Of a stretch of DNA of 64,000 nucleotides, positions 10,940 to 22,020 are shown one piece after another. How positions within the stretch are numbered: position 1 is the stretch's first letter; each line of letters begins with the position of its first letter. The stretch spans positions 992,001-1,056,000 of the forward strand of contig OZ345379.1 in NCBI GenBank assembly GCA_977006965.1. The letters run 5' to 3'. The stretch is from Phymatolithon calcareum. Its lineage: Eukaryota; Rhodophyta; Florideophyceae; Hapalidiales. The notes under the pieces are model-generated. The model was given only the letters and a program-made list of their open reading frames with translations. It had not been told where the DNA came from and did not search any database. The position numbers were made by a program, and so were the translations under genes.

Positions 10940-12055
10940 CTAAGAAACGCATTTATCCAAGGGCGACGAAACCCTCAAATGTTCACACACTGTAGCAAAA
11001 GCATCTGCAAATCCGGTAGCATTGTCAAGAAACACATTATGCCCAGCTCTCGGAACAACATGAGCAATACTCGGAGCCTTCAAAGCAGCAACAGCACATC
11101 TCGTATTTTCCGAATGCATCCAGTCCCCTTCTCCCTGAATGAATCCCGTAGGTATCCTCAACAACGGCAATCGTTCACAAAGTGGAACCCGTCCCCAAGT
11201 CCCAGGATGCAACAACGTACACATCGCCCTTTCCGCACCTGCCGGCGCGCGTGCAATCTGGAACAAATACTCCGCCAAAGCCGTCCGCAGCACAACCGGC
11301 AGATCCCCCGCAATTCTCTGCGCAATAAATGCGCGACTGCTCTGCCTCGCAATATTCTCCGGTAGCGATTTGATAAGCGCCATGGGTGTCACCCCCTTGT
11401 TCCACAGCAGATCGGTGAGCGGCGCGAGCAGCGGATGTGTGTGCGGCATGATGGCACAAGTGGGATGCTTCGGTGCGGTCAAAACGCCGGCCGGTGCAAT
11501 CAACACGAGATGATGAAACAGTTGCGCTGCCATTCCGTTCGCGAGCATCCATTCCACGGCAATGTAGCCTCCGAGAGAATGGGCGCCTAGCACACGACGT
11601 CGGGCATTCGCAAAGCGAGTGTCTTTGCGACGGAGGGCGGAAAGGCCGGATTCGAGACGGGTGGTGAAGAAGCGAACTGAAGATGCTACTTCTGCACGCA
11701 TGTCGGGGAATTCTGAACGTGTTGACATACCCATGCCGGGTAAATCGAGGCAAAAAACGACTGAGAATTGCTTCACGAGTGCTGGAAGCGCTCTTGTGTA
11801 CATGGCAATGCCGCCTCCCCATCCGGGAAGTAGAACTGCGACGGTATCGTCGCAGACAGACAGGGACTGATGCCCTTTCGCGGCGGTGGCGGCAAGATAC
11901 TTGAGATGACCGCCACAGGAGAGGTTGAGGTTTCCGTGAGTGGTATGGACACCGAGGGTGTCGGTATGCTTCAACAAGACGCGAAGCTGAAGTTCAGCGG
12001 CCGCTCTCCATTTGGCAGGACTTGAAGGTGATTCCGAATTCATGTTCAGCGGCAT
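10940..12055 (-). CDS. Alpha/beta hydrolase, ABHD4/ABHD5 (CGI-58)-like
   Basis: This 371-aa protein fits the CGI-58/ABHD4-5 group of lipid hydrolases or acyltransferases that act on (lyso)phospholipids at membranes or lipid droplets. The ATG at 12055 was chosen because the frame upstream has only a TTG. Visible are the oxyanion strand LLPGWGGG (about 75-82), LDLPGMGMS, the nucleophile elbow GAHSLGGY (Ser about 160; the first Gly of GxSxG is Ala), GEGDWMH with the likely acid Asp (about 311), and AGHNVFLDN with the catalytic His (about 339). That last block also satisfies the HX4D acyltransferase motif known in this group. No targeting peptide is obvious. Plant CGI-58 homologues are the closest functional analogues; substrate cannot be read from sequence. 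Confidence 0.85.
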   Translation of the reverse strand: MPLNMNSESPSSPAKWRAAAELQLRVLLKHTDTLGVHTTHGNLNLSCGGHLKYLAATAAKGHQSLSVCDDTVAVLLPGWGGGIAMYTRALPALVKQFSVVFCLDLPGMGMSTRSEFPDMRAEVASSVRFFTTRLESGLSALRRKDTRFANARRRVLGAHSLGGYIAVEWMLANGMAAQLFHHLVLIAPAGVLTAPKHPTCAIMPHTHPLLAPLTDLLWNKGVTPMALIKSLPENIARQSSRAFIAQRIAGDLPVVLRTALAEYLFQIARAPAGAERAMCTLLHPGTWGRVPLCERLPLLRIPTGFIQGEGDWMHSENTRCAVAALKAPSIAHVVPRAGHNVFLDNATGFADAFATVCEHLRVSSPLDKCVS

Positions 12056-12356
12056 GTTTGGGATGTTTGTGTGAATGAACGAAGCAGATATGGATGCCAA
12101 TGGTACATTCCCCGTAGCCGACCGGTTAAGTAGGGGCAGTTTGCGACCCTAAGTGGCAAACGAAGCACGTGGGGTTCATAGACGGAGACATACGGCATGA
12201 TGTAGCTGATAGTGTCGGTTGCTGCAATTGATGCCGATGCTCTAGGTGGCGATTGGAACCAGTGGCGTGGGGCATGGATAGCGAAATTGCATGGCTCAAT
12301 TGTTCAGCACTTGCGCGGCAACTGATTTGAAGATAGATCGTATCATATGCAACGAG

Positions 12357-12359
<3 letters not shown>

Positions 12360-12391
<32 letters not shown>
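12360..12391. repeat. (CA)16 microsatellite
   Basis: An uninterrupted run of 16 CA units lies about 300 bp upstream of the hydrolase start codon. It could be length-polymorphic. Confidence 0.97.
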
Positions 12392-12393
<2 letters not shown>

Positions 12394-15300
12394 ATTTCTG
12401 CGGCAATGTTTGAAAACTTGGACGCGATGTCCTGCTCACGAAACGGAAAACGATCGTTTGATCTTGTCGTGTCAATGCAAGGAATGAAGACAGACAGTGT
12501 GTGTGTCATAAGCGACTGTCTGCTATTCAAACGGCCGGCATTTCACTTTGTCGGTTGAAAACTTAGATCCAGACTCGCACGCAGTGTGCGATGTGATGAC
12601 TGGGCCCTGAGCGCGGCGGCCGAGACAGGGACTGTGAATCAGAAACGCTTCTCGTTCTGATAATATGGAGGGGTGCCCAATCGCGAAATGTTTACACTTT
12701 TAGGGACTCGCGTGGGACGTTTGTTCATTTTCTAGTAGACGATCTGGAAGGTTCATATTTTGAATAAACAAAACACAAGCTTGGTTTCGGAAGAGAGATG
12801 ATGATCATATTATGAAGACTCGTGTTTACCACGCCGTCTCCATGCGAATCAAGCATTTCGGCTCGCATAGAGCAACTGTGCGAGTTTATGCGAGCTGGCT
12901 TACTCTCGCGAGACAGCGCTTGTCGTACTTACAGATTGCCTGTCATAGCTATCTGTACGTTCATCACACGATAGACGTAGGCGACGACGTTACTTTTTCT
13001 AAGCACCACTGTCCTGTTTTTGCCGTACAGTCGAAGAAAATTGCTCGGATTCGAGGAACACTTCATTCGCGGCTACAGGGTTAATTTTGGCAGTCTGGAT
13101 TTTATTGCAGTTCGCAGAAGAAAAAGCATTTTCTACTTTTAAATTGCAAAAAGCTGCGCAAGGCCCCCAAAATTCCGACCGATGTGGATATTCTCAATAT
13201 GATTTCTTCTAATTGGAGTAGAAGGTTTTCAGAACTTTTGTATTGGCGCAGAAAAATTCAGATAAGCAGCTATTGGCTATAGTATTCCCTGGCGGAGAGC
13301 TCTCAAACACGTTTGCTTTGTAAACCTGGTACCAGAAAAATTCACGTTGGCACGCTAATCTGTGACGTCTCATCAACCGATTAATAAAGGCGTTGGGCTC
13401 TCGGCAGTGTGCACCCCAGGAAAGACTTTCGCAGAAGCTTCCATCTCAATGAGATCAGAGATTATGAATGGTTGTGAGTTCACTTCAAGCTCTCGTTGTC
13501 TATTTAGCACCTGAGGGTTTGTCATAACGCTAAAACGTGTTGCCTACATTTCTACTTCGTGTTCTTGGGGCAGGTCTCCTGGATTGCTTCGACGGCGTTT
13601 TGCAATCTTGTTTCTTTTTGCTCTGAGAGTGATTGTTTAGACATGAGAATAGACATCTCGCTTAGCGCGTGATCGAGTGCGCGGTCTTCTGCTCTCTTGT
13701 TCTCTCGATGGGGGTATGAGAAGCGATAGGATAGCCAGTGGGTGCACAGGAGCCTGTACTTCGCTTTCTTGAGACGGAGGAAGGGTGATCAGAGATTATG
13801 CGCGCAGTTGATGTGAGCAAGAAAGGCGAACTTAAAACTTTCCTGCCCTCGTCTAGCATAACGTTGCGTAGACATTAGCGCTTCTCTTTAAATCTGCTCT
13901 TCTATGCTCCCCGTGATTTTTCTTTCCACATACGGGTCGCCCAAAAGACATTTGATTGTCCACCCTACAGACACAAAGCCATTTGCAAGTATTCAGAAGA
14001 GTGATTTACATTGAAGCCAATTTCCTGTCAAATTGTCCCGTGGGGTCAGAACAGTTAATAGTTCGGTGGGCACTGTCAACAGCTGCCCTAAGAAAGCAGG
14101 ATTATAGCTCGGAGTCTGATTATTGAGTGACATGGTTCAAGAGGCAAAACCATCCCAATGCTACGGAAGTAGCTCTCACAATGAAGGCGAACCAAGGAGG
14201 GGGAAAATTTAAATGTTTCACAACGATTTTTCCTTTTTGTGGGCCTCCTTCGTTTCTACAAACGCCAAGCTGTGACAGAAGGCGGTGCAGTACAAAAGTA
14301 CTCAGTCAAGTCCCGAGATAGCACAGCAAGCTCAAGGGAAATCTACAGCAGTTTTACCCTCTTTCCGTCCAAGCAGCGTAACTACAGCGAGAGATCTCGC
14401 CACTTTTAGTACTACTTATCACCCCGAGCACTGCAGGGAACTCGCTCCTCGTCTTGAAGGCTACTCCGAGAACAAGGTTACGTTGAGCGATCCGTCGATT
14501 GACAAAAGGCGAAATGTAATAAAGGTAGCTCCCTCGAAAACGAAAAGGACTCCGATTTGAAATACTTACCTTGATGGCCATAAAGACCGCAAGAGAAATC
14601 GAGACACGGGGATCTTCTCCACCACCAAGTGGTGGAAGTGGAAAGAACATACCAGTTCACACAACCAAGAACAACAGACTGACATAGACATTGAAACAAT
14701 CGATTTCCTCATGAGGAAAAAGCCATAAACAGCGGAATAGGGAACATCCGAACAGTCGCTGACTTCGAGGAAATAATATCCAGCTGCCAACAAGGCACAT
14801 GCTCAAAGCAAGTCAAATGGGTACACACGTTAGTGAGTTCTACTGTCGTGAGAAGAAGACCATTCTCCTTCTGCGTCCCCTTAAAGCCCAGAGGCCGCTC
14901 TGCCGCTGGAGAATAATATTATGTTTGTCTTGGAGAGAATGTGTTCAACTAAAAGACTACTTCGGAAACATCTATCATCAGAGAGAATAACTAGGGCAAA
15001 GAGATCACTTGTTGAAGAACATAATTTTGATTCCGTTAACGTGCAGAATTTGATAGTATCCACGTTCTGGAGCGATTCCCGAGCAAACAGGTGAGCATCT
15101 CCTTGTATGAACCCATCATAAACACCACAATGCGCATAACTCACCGTTGCAACGGCATACACGACATCCTCAAGGTTTTGCCAAAGCGAGGAAGCTGGTT
15201 TTGTATGTAACGCGCGTTTCTAGTGCATATCCATTCTGTCAACGGTGGTCTGGCCGGAAGTAGGGGCGAAGGCATCACGGGTATTATTGGTATTCAGATT

Positions 15301-15399
15301 GCATCCTAACGGCAGTCGGTCGAGGAGGGGCGAAGGACTCGTCGATATGCAGTGACCCAATTCATTCATTTTGCCTTTTCCCCTATTGGGGCTCGCAGA
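12392..15399. other. Intergenic, no gene recognised
   Basis: This 3-kb tract has only short, unconvincing open frames and no clear repeat family I could place. It leads into LINE remnants. It may be old repeat DNA beyond recognition by eye. Confidence 0.45.
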
Positions 15400-15590
15400 G
15401 ATTCGAGGGCCTAAATTTCTTCCATTCTATCCTATCGTTAGCGAGTTTGACTGCGGCTTTCACGTCTAGTCCAGTCACGTCACCAACGATTGATTATGGC
15501 GTTGGTCTAACGGATTGTAGACCAGGCGCCGCTCGCATATTCTAAGAAAGTGTCCAAGCCAGTTCCATTTAGCAACGTGGATTTTAGTGG
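15400..15590 (-). mobile_element. LINE 3' end related to 4834-5292
   Basis: The minus strand reads NWLGHFLRI followed by a tail interrupted by stops. The DNA aligns with about 4890-5080 (shared words such as the block beginning TTCTTCCATTCT). It is a second, more decayed copy of the WLGH..RM LINE family in the same orientation. Confidence 0.6.
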
Positions 15591-16248
15591 AGAAACTTAT
15601 TGCTTTCCGAGTGCCTGCGCTGCCTCCTGCATGCTCGTTTCAGGACGAATCCCTTCGCAGCAACCGAAGGGATCCTGTGCCGCGCGCGGGTGCGTGCATT
15701 ACAGGACATGAAATTCTGCAGAGACCCAAGCATATCGAATTTCCCAATGTATGGAATATCAGTTTGATCTACCCCACAATGAGGAAACGGAGTGTGGCAA
15801 GAGTGGATATGAAACGGCCTATCTTTCAATGAGAACGACAGAGTGTATTACGATTTGGGTAGACATAACGCGCTTCTGTAATCTAAACGCCAGAGGCCCA
15901 AAAAGAAAGATTTGCGTCCTCGCCAAGAAATATGTTTCCGTTAGAAGTGGAGCATGTTCTTGCTGGGGCACTGAGTGTAACAACTTGGCGATTTAGACAG
16001 TAGAAAACAAAAAGGAGCCACAACCAAGACATGGGATACTATTACGCCCAATGACATGATTACAAGAAAAATACATCGAAAATTTGCGCCATAACATTTT
16101 CGCGGTGACGAGCCACATGACATATTATGTGATTTCCTAGAAATCACTTCGTTCAGAGGCCTATTAGCATTCACTGATTGTACCTTTGAAAGAACCTCCA
16201 GGGAATTACCACGTCACCTATAGATTTCTATATCAAGCAGAGTACCAC

Positions 16249-16754
16249 GAACAAGAGTCTTTCTTTCTTTCTTTATTGCAGATGACGTCAATTTTTAAGT
16301 TAACGCCTGAACTTGCTCTCGAGCAAGTTCTCTTCGTTCAAATATTGGATTATCGCTACGGGTTTCTCTCTGCACAGATCTTCTACCGTTTTGCTCCGAA
16401 CTCTGCCGATGAATTTCCGTCGACTCGAACAATGTAGGATCATATGTTCCACAGTTTCCTTCACACCATACGGGCATTTCTTGCACATTGGGTCGTGAGG
16501 AAGTGGCTCATTCTCGTTGTGTCCATGGTGAAAGCTGGCGACGATTGGACAGCAATTAGTTATGAGCTGGTTGAGTATTACCTCAGCCCGTCTATGTGAG
16601 ATGTGTAGGTCTTCCGGGAGTGTCGGGATGGTAACTGGTTTGCTTCTACAAGGCGGTTTGATAATGGATCGTGCCGCTTCCATGGTGAGATGTACCGCTT
16701 GATGTGATAGCAGGCTTGACTCCGAGATTCCCCGGCGCGCGAGAACAAGAGTCT
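16249..16754 (-). mobile_element. 5'-truncated LINE insertion with 12-bp target-site duplication
   Basis: A non-LTR retrotransposon 3' end occupies 16261-16742, flanked by the direct repeat GAACAAGAGTCT (16249-16260 and 16743-16754), a target-site duplication. On the minus strand the C-terminal part of the ORF2-type protein reads through to a stop at 16300, with the diagnostic tail CKKCPYGVKETVEHMILHC (CxxC...H...C), the zinc-knuckle-like end that follows RNase H in several LINE clades. Just before the left duplication the minus strand ends in AATAAA and a short GAAA-type tail. All hallmarks of target-primed reverse transcription are therefore present. Related copies lie at 31087-32530 (minus) and 40860-41060 (plus). 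Confidence 0.85.
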
Positions 16755-16905
16755 ACAGCGTCACCATAATTGACAATATGGAGAAGGACGAGTCCCTGTA
16801 TTAGGGACCAGGCGATATACTAGAATGAACAAGTTACGAAAAGCTGCTCCCGTACAGTCTTAGGAGTGTTAATGAGGGCTTTCAAAAAAAACAACTAAAC
16901 AGTTG
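16755..16905 (-). mobile_element. LINE reverse-transcriptase-end fragment
   Basis: The minus strand reads WSLIQGLVLLHIVNYGDAV, resembling the post-RT segment of LINE polyproteins. 16783-16903 matches 8024-8140 in reverse complement. It adjoins the truncated LINE, so that element may have landed inside an older LINE remnant. Confidence 0.5.
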
Positions 16906-17065
16906 CAAAAAAACCACGAACATGACACTGCAGAACTGAGAACTAAAATTCTGATTAGCAAGAAGGGCTTGGATGATGAAATGCTCTTCCAACGACTGCC
17001 AAAAATATCAAACTTAAATAGATGAATCAGTGTCTTAAAAGTGCTCTTACTTGGTACCACTCTCC

Positions 17066-17482
17066 TCATGCAGAAGAGTTATTAAATGTCTTGGCTTGGC
17101 GAGATTCATCTTTTAAGGGCGAGCGCTTTTTAGAGACGCGCCTTCCGCCTTTGGGATTGCGCGAAGAAGGGTTCTTGGAGTTGCAATTCTCGCACATGTA
17201 CTTACGAATGGCGACGTACTTAAAGCATGTCGGACATATCGTGAATCCTGGCCCCGGTTTCTCATCGACGTTCAACACTTGTTTGAAGAATTCTTTGAGC
17301 CTCTTCTTCGGCGGCACGTCTCGAAAAGGCCCTGCCTTGCCAGGTAGACTTTCAGGAAGCTTCTTCAGTGCAATTGTCATGGTCTTCTTCGTTGGCTTCG
17401 TCATCGTTTCAGGTTTCTTCATTTTGCGCAGAGGTGACTTGGGCTTGGCAAGAGTCCGCTTGTCCTGGATTGACTCCCTCAT
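17066..17482 (-). CDS. Small zinc-ribbon protein (138 aa), paralogue of 8968-9333
   Basis: This is the second member of the unrecognised zinc-ribbon pair. From the ATG at 17482, a Lys/Thr/Pro-rich basic leader is followed by PPKKRLKEFFKQVLNVDE, KPGPGFTICPTCFKYVAIR, a second CxxC (CENC) and NSKNPSSRNP. The four-cysteine pattern C-x2-C-x10-C-x2-C and its flanks are conserved with the plus-strand copy, whereas leader and tail have diverged, which suggests selection on the ribbon. It is in the opposite orientation, 8 kb away, with LINE debris just downstream. A DNA- or RNA-binding role is possible but unproven. Confidence 0.75.
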   Translation of the reverse strand: MRESIQDKRTLAKPKSPLRKMKKPETMTKPTKKTMTIALKKLPESLPGKAGPFRDVPPKKRLKEFFKQVLNVDEKPGPGFTICPTCFKYVAIRKYMCENCNSKNPSSRNPKGGRRVSKKRSPLKDESRQAKTFNNSSA

Positions 17483-19280
17483 GGTTTTCGAAGCTTGATT
17501 TGAGTCCCTGCTTGAACGCGGAATTCCAAGTTGCGATCATGGATATTTACTGCACCCCCCACTAATCGCTCCTGTGCACCGAGAGTGTGCTCAGGAAAAT
17601 AAAGATCCCGATCGGCCCTTCACTAAAAATTGATCGAATTCTCTCGCTTCAGTTTTGTTATTATCAGGCCCAGCGTTTGCCTGGCATCAACAGGGGGCCT
17701 CTTTGGTCCTCTGATATAGACCCTTGACGATTAGGACATAAAGTTCTGGCCCAGCTTGAAAATTTATTCCAAATTATATTACTTCTATTCTTCCTGGGGC
17801 AGGGGCCTGCAGGTGAGCATCAACATTATGCTCAAGCACTACAAAGATTACGTGAAATGGTGAGAAATGTCGTGCCCGAAACTGCAATTTTCGACATCAG
17901 AGGATGTGGAACCAGTTGAAATATTGCAGAAAACTTCCCTTCAGTGCCACAATGCGATTTATTTGAAAAAAAACATCCAGCCAGTATATTTACATCGTTT
18001 ACATACACCTGTTCCTGCGGCGAGGCTGTATTTCGTGCCATAATACGATAAACCATGGGAAAATTGAAACTATCAATTGAAATCGAGCCGCGCTGCGAAT
18101 ACCTCTGTGCAAGGCGGCACAGGAAACCTCTCCGATCAAGGCATATGATCACCATAGGTATCTCATCAAGTACGTAAAATTAGAGGGCACGGTTATTGAT
18201 TCTGTATGTGAAGGTTTTTGGAAATGGATCGAGGCCGTTTGCATAAAGTCGAAGGTGCCACAGCTAGACTTGTATTATTCAAAGCTGCATGGCAAGGCTG
18301 TCGGGCACGAGGGATCCGAGGACGCACTAGAAATGTTTTTGCGGAAGGATGCTAAGCTATTGGAGATACTCCCAGGTAATAAGACGAACATCGCGAACGC
18401 AGAAGGGCACTACTTTTGTGTACCATCATCGACTAGATGCCAAATGAAGAAGGCCTGTACTGAAACAAGGAGCGACGCTTCGGATACTTTTCGTAAGAAT
18501 TCTCAACAAATCGAGTACATACTACGGGCTCCGATAGAAGACCAAGAAGAAGAGAAGACATACTCTATTGTGGGTAGCGCCTGAGGAAGCCTTGCCTGTA
18601 TATTCGTAAGACTGTGGAGCTTTTAAAAATAAACTTTTCAAAAAAACTTCATTTGTGTAAGGCTACTGTTATTTAATTGAGACGTATGCAGGACGTTGTG
18701 TGAGATCGCGGAAATGAGATGTGAAATCGGGGGCTGTCTATAATGCGCGAACAATTGAACCATAAACTCAGCGACATTTCAGCTATTTAACGCCAACGAT
18801 CAAGTCTTCTTAATATTCACTTTGCACGAACAGACCCCGTTTATCACTTCAGCGTCGATACTTCTGTTCACACACGCACGGTGCTCATTCATACTTGTTT
18901 ACGCTAAACACTGTTGTGCCTAGCTCAGTATTACCAATAGTGTCGTTCACAACAGAAACTTGCAGTCTTCCTCTGCTCAAGCATCTCTCAGTCAATATTA
19001 ACCCCTATATATGAGCCCACATCAAAGCCACTTCTGATAATCGAGGCATGGCATCGTTTCGTAAACTCAACAAATATTCCGAGGAACCACACCGCCACGT
19101 GAGGAATTTCGAAGATGCTACCTCCCAATCGGAATACCTAGAGCATCACTCTAGTTTCTCCAGACAAACACAGGTGTTAAGACCTTATACTTCTCAGGGT
19201 AGCACCGCAGCATTATCTATAAGCAATCCCTTGTCAGTGACACGAGCTAGTTCTTCTTTTTGCTGAGATGGCACAATACG
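17483..19280. other. Intergenic with repeat remnants
   Basis: A 109-codon frame at 18255-18584 and a 72-codon frame at 19048-19266 have no recognisable domain. The first ends just before a repeat shared with 57955-58012, so it is more likely part of a transposon remnant than a gene. Confidence 0.4.
18592..18650 (+). repeat. Dispersed repeat end, second copy at 57955-58012
   Basis: About 55 bp matches the reverse complement of 57955-58012 with few differences, starting at TGAGGAAGCCTTGCC and running into an A-rich stretch with an AATAAA-type signal. It looks like the shared 3' end of a retroelement family; sequence upstream is not visibly shared. Confidence 0.6.
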
Positions 19281-19554
19281 TGCAACAAAGTAACGTTCAC
19301 TTGACGTTCACTGTGTTTTAATCCGGTAACTAACCGCTCACTGTGTATTCGCTTGCGGTTTCTGTTAGTCATCAAGTGAGCCGATATTGACAACGATCGA
19401 CACTGTCTAATTATTTCACCGACTGTGCTCCACTACGGGTGCGCTCTCTGTAGTTAGACTACTTAAGCAAGATAGCCCTCTGCAGTAGAGGGAACTATGC
19501 AACAACTTCATCAACTAAGGACACAATCATCGACTTCCGCCAAGTTCGATCACA
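19281..19554 (+). repeat. LTR of a degraded retrotransposon (internally deleted)
   Basis: This segment starts TG and ends CA. It matches the reverse complement of 20273-21126 from end to end, except that about 570 bp present there is missing here. Immediately downstream, in the same orientation, is a gag-like remnant, as expected for a 5' LTR. Confidence 0.7.
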
Positions 19555-19619
19555 GCACTATCGTTGTAAGAGAACAAGGGTTGCAATCGGTAGCAACGGA
19601 TTTGATCAAGGTTCCTCGT

Positions 19620-20272
19620 CCATATCCCATCCACACTTCGGAGCGCTGATAGCCCCGACGGCTCACAGCCCAACATTCCGACCGCAGCTGAAGTCAGAGC
19701 CCTCATGGACAATGTGAACGACCTTCAGACAACAATCTCCACCCAAAACTCCGTCATCGAAACTTTTCAAGCCAAGCTCGAAGCAAGCGGCAACGAGTTC
19801 AATGATACTGTTAACGACAGTCAGGTCCAGCCTCAGAGCCTTTTCATGTAAGACAACTTTTCTCGTTCTTCAAAATCCCACCCATTCCCGTATTTTCCGG
19901 AAAGAGCGACGATTGGACCACAACCAAGGTTCGCGGATTTATCTACAATGACCGAAAACGGGAGCGTTCACCAACATTTCGGAAATCAAGCTCTTGAATT
20001 GGCCGTATGTCACAGGCAATACAAAGCAGCAGCATGGATTATGCGCTTGGAGCGCACTAACGAGAAATCTGTCTAGATTGCCGATCCCAAGCTGCAGTGA
20101 TCGACAACGCGCAAGCAAAACTGCGTCTGATGAATTTAGAACTCAAGGCTTAGACTGGGAAACACAACGAGTTGTTTCAAGAGCTCACCAAAATTTGCAC
20201 AACGCTCTTATCCGACGAACGTATTTACTTCTTCATGGACCTTCCGGCCCCATGCAAAGACATTTGTATCCC
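19620..20272 (+). pseudogene. Gag remnant of an LTR retrotransposon
   Basis: The plus-strand frames read, in pieces, a coiled-coil-like leader (VRALMDNVNDLQTTI), FFKIPPIPVFSGKSDDWTTT followed by KVRGFI, QYKAAAWIMRLERTNE, and HNELFQELTKI...LLSDERIYFFMDLP. Their order and character (PFSGK..., A..W...L, F..L...LS.....F...L) fit a Ty3/Gypsy-like retrotransposon gag. Several stops and frameshifts show it is dead. The frame runs into an inverted LTR copy at 20273, so the element is rearranged. No protease, RT or integrase is recognisable. Confidence 0.6.
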
Positions 20273-21126
20273 TGTGATCAAACTTGGCGGAAATCGATAA
20301 TTGCGTCTTTAGTTGATGAAGTTATTGCTTAGTTCCCTTTGCTGTAGAGGTCTACCTTGCTTAAGCGAGATCTTCCCAATTCAGTTGTATTGCAATTTTC
20401 TAGATATTGTCTGGAGGTTTAGCTCTTGGAGTGCTCATAGGAGTATAGATTCTTCAATTTCTATTCCTTGCGAGAAATCCTATTGCTATTGATTATGGAG
20501 TTACAGTCTTGACTGGCACAGAATACAGTGTCGTTACCAGGTCAGGCGCACTACAGATAGTACACGTTAGCTCTGCCTTCGTTCTCGAGCAGACAGTACT
20601 TTGCTCAAGCTCATCTCAGCTTCGGACTCCTAGAAAGGACAATCACGTTTTACCACTTCATTGCATGTTCGTAGAGCATTTCGCTCATCGCTCACCAGGT
20701 CTCCTCTTGTCACCACGCAAGAGCTCGCCGTCTCGGTCTACATCTAGCCTCGCGCTAGAGTTCGCCGACCACATCCAGTCTTGCACTGGAGTTTTGCGGA
20801 CCTTGACACCTTTGTGTTTTGTTCATCATTGTCACACACACAGCTCGTTCGCAGCCGATCCGTGTTCTACATCATTGACTGTCTCATTGCTCCACTGCAA
20901 GCAACACCTAGAAATTGAATTGGGACGAACCCTGTACTTGAGTAGTCTAACTATCAGAGATTGTGCCCGTAGTAGTGCACTGCCGATGAAATAATTAAGC
21001 CTTTGTTGGTCGTTGTCAATATAGGTTTACTTGATGACTAATACTGAACTGCAAGCGAATACACAGTGAGTGGTTAGTTACCAGACTAAGACACAGTGAA
21101 CACCAAGTGAACGTGACATTGTTACA
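20273..21126 (-). repeat. Second LTR copy, inverted (about 854 bp)
   Basis: In the minus orientation it begins TGTAACAATG and ends GATCACA, matching both ends of the LTR at 19281-19554. It retains about 570 bp that the other copy lacks. Its inverted orientation relative to gag means either a solo LTR that landed there or a rearranged pair. I see no 5-bp duplication at its ends (TATCC versus ACAAG). Confidence 0.65.
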
Positions 21127-22020
21127 ACAAGCCAGTTTCGTCCATGTGCATCCGATCGATCGTCTTGAATTTTCTCTGTCACGATCGTTTTTACTTGGGG
21201 ATCATGAATTGGAACACCACACAAAGCTAAATCAAGCCTAATATACGGAAATGAGAATGAAATCTGGCTGGTGGATCCCCAGATGCACAAGACCTAACTG
21301 TAGGAAACATTGTTAGTAGCCGATACCTACCTGGACCCACGTTTGACCGTGGACGCCGGAGACACTTTGGGTTGTAGTGCACGGTATCCGTAGCTTAGAA
21401 CACTGTTCGCATGTAAGTAAGTGTTTGGGACGCTCCCGATCGTCATGCGCTCAGTGCTCAACCTAAGTACAACCTGAAATCAGGTTAGTTCTCTGAGATA
21501 CAGGAACTCTCCTTGTCAACCTTCGGGTGCGGTAGGTGGGACAAAAAAGGTAAACAATCTTTCCAATGTCTCCCGGGCTGGCTGCGGTCGTCATGGAGAA
21601 CATTGCCTATGCCTTCGGTCACCTTCGCATCGCCTTGTCACTGAAGCACAACCATGTTGATTATGATACTCGTCATTAAACCTCATGTATGGATGCCGCC
21701 GTCAGCACATGAATTACAGTATCATTTGGCGGGGTCCTGTGATACCTCACCTCCAACCGCGCCAATCCATGATTAAAACTACGTTTATTCAGACTGATCA
21801 GGTCCCTTACCGTCCTCCACGTAGGTGTAAAGGAGGGAATTCATCTACAATAAATAAATCCAAAAAAATAAATAAAAGGTGGCATAAGCTTGAGCACTGA
21901 GAACAGAGCAGCAGCAATAAATCCATAGCAGGCATGAGATAGAAATTGAACCATAGCAATTTAACATCTCAAAGAAACAGCAGCGCACAAAATCCTTATA
22001 AAGTGAGAACAATTATCCTT
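21127..22020. other. Intergenic; right part is 3' flank of cysteine-rich gene
   Basis: Sequence from about 21850 to 22020 resembles the 3' flanks of the other three cysteine-rich genes, so this 3' UTR was duplicated with the gene. No gene is recognised in 21127-21850. Confidence 0.55.

Noticed and set aside
12126-12530. Minus frame with a CVCVCV run
   Set aside because: The run is the translation of the (CA)16 repeat, and the frame has no other coding sign.
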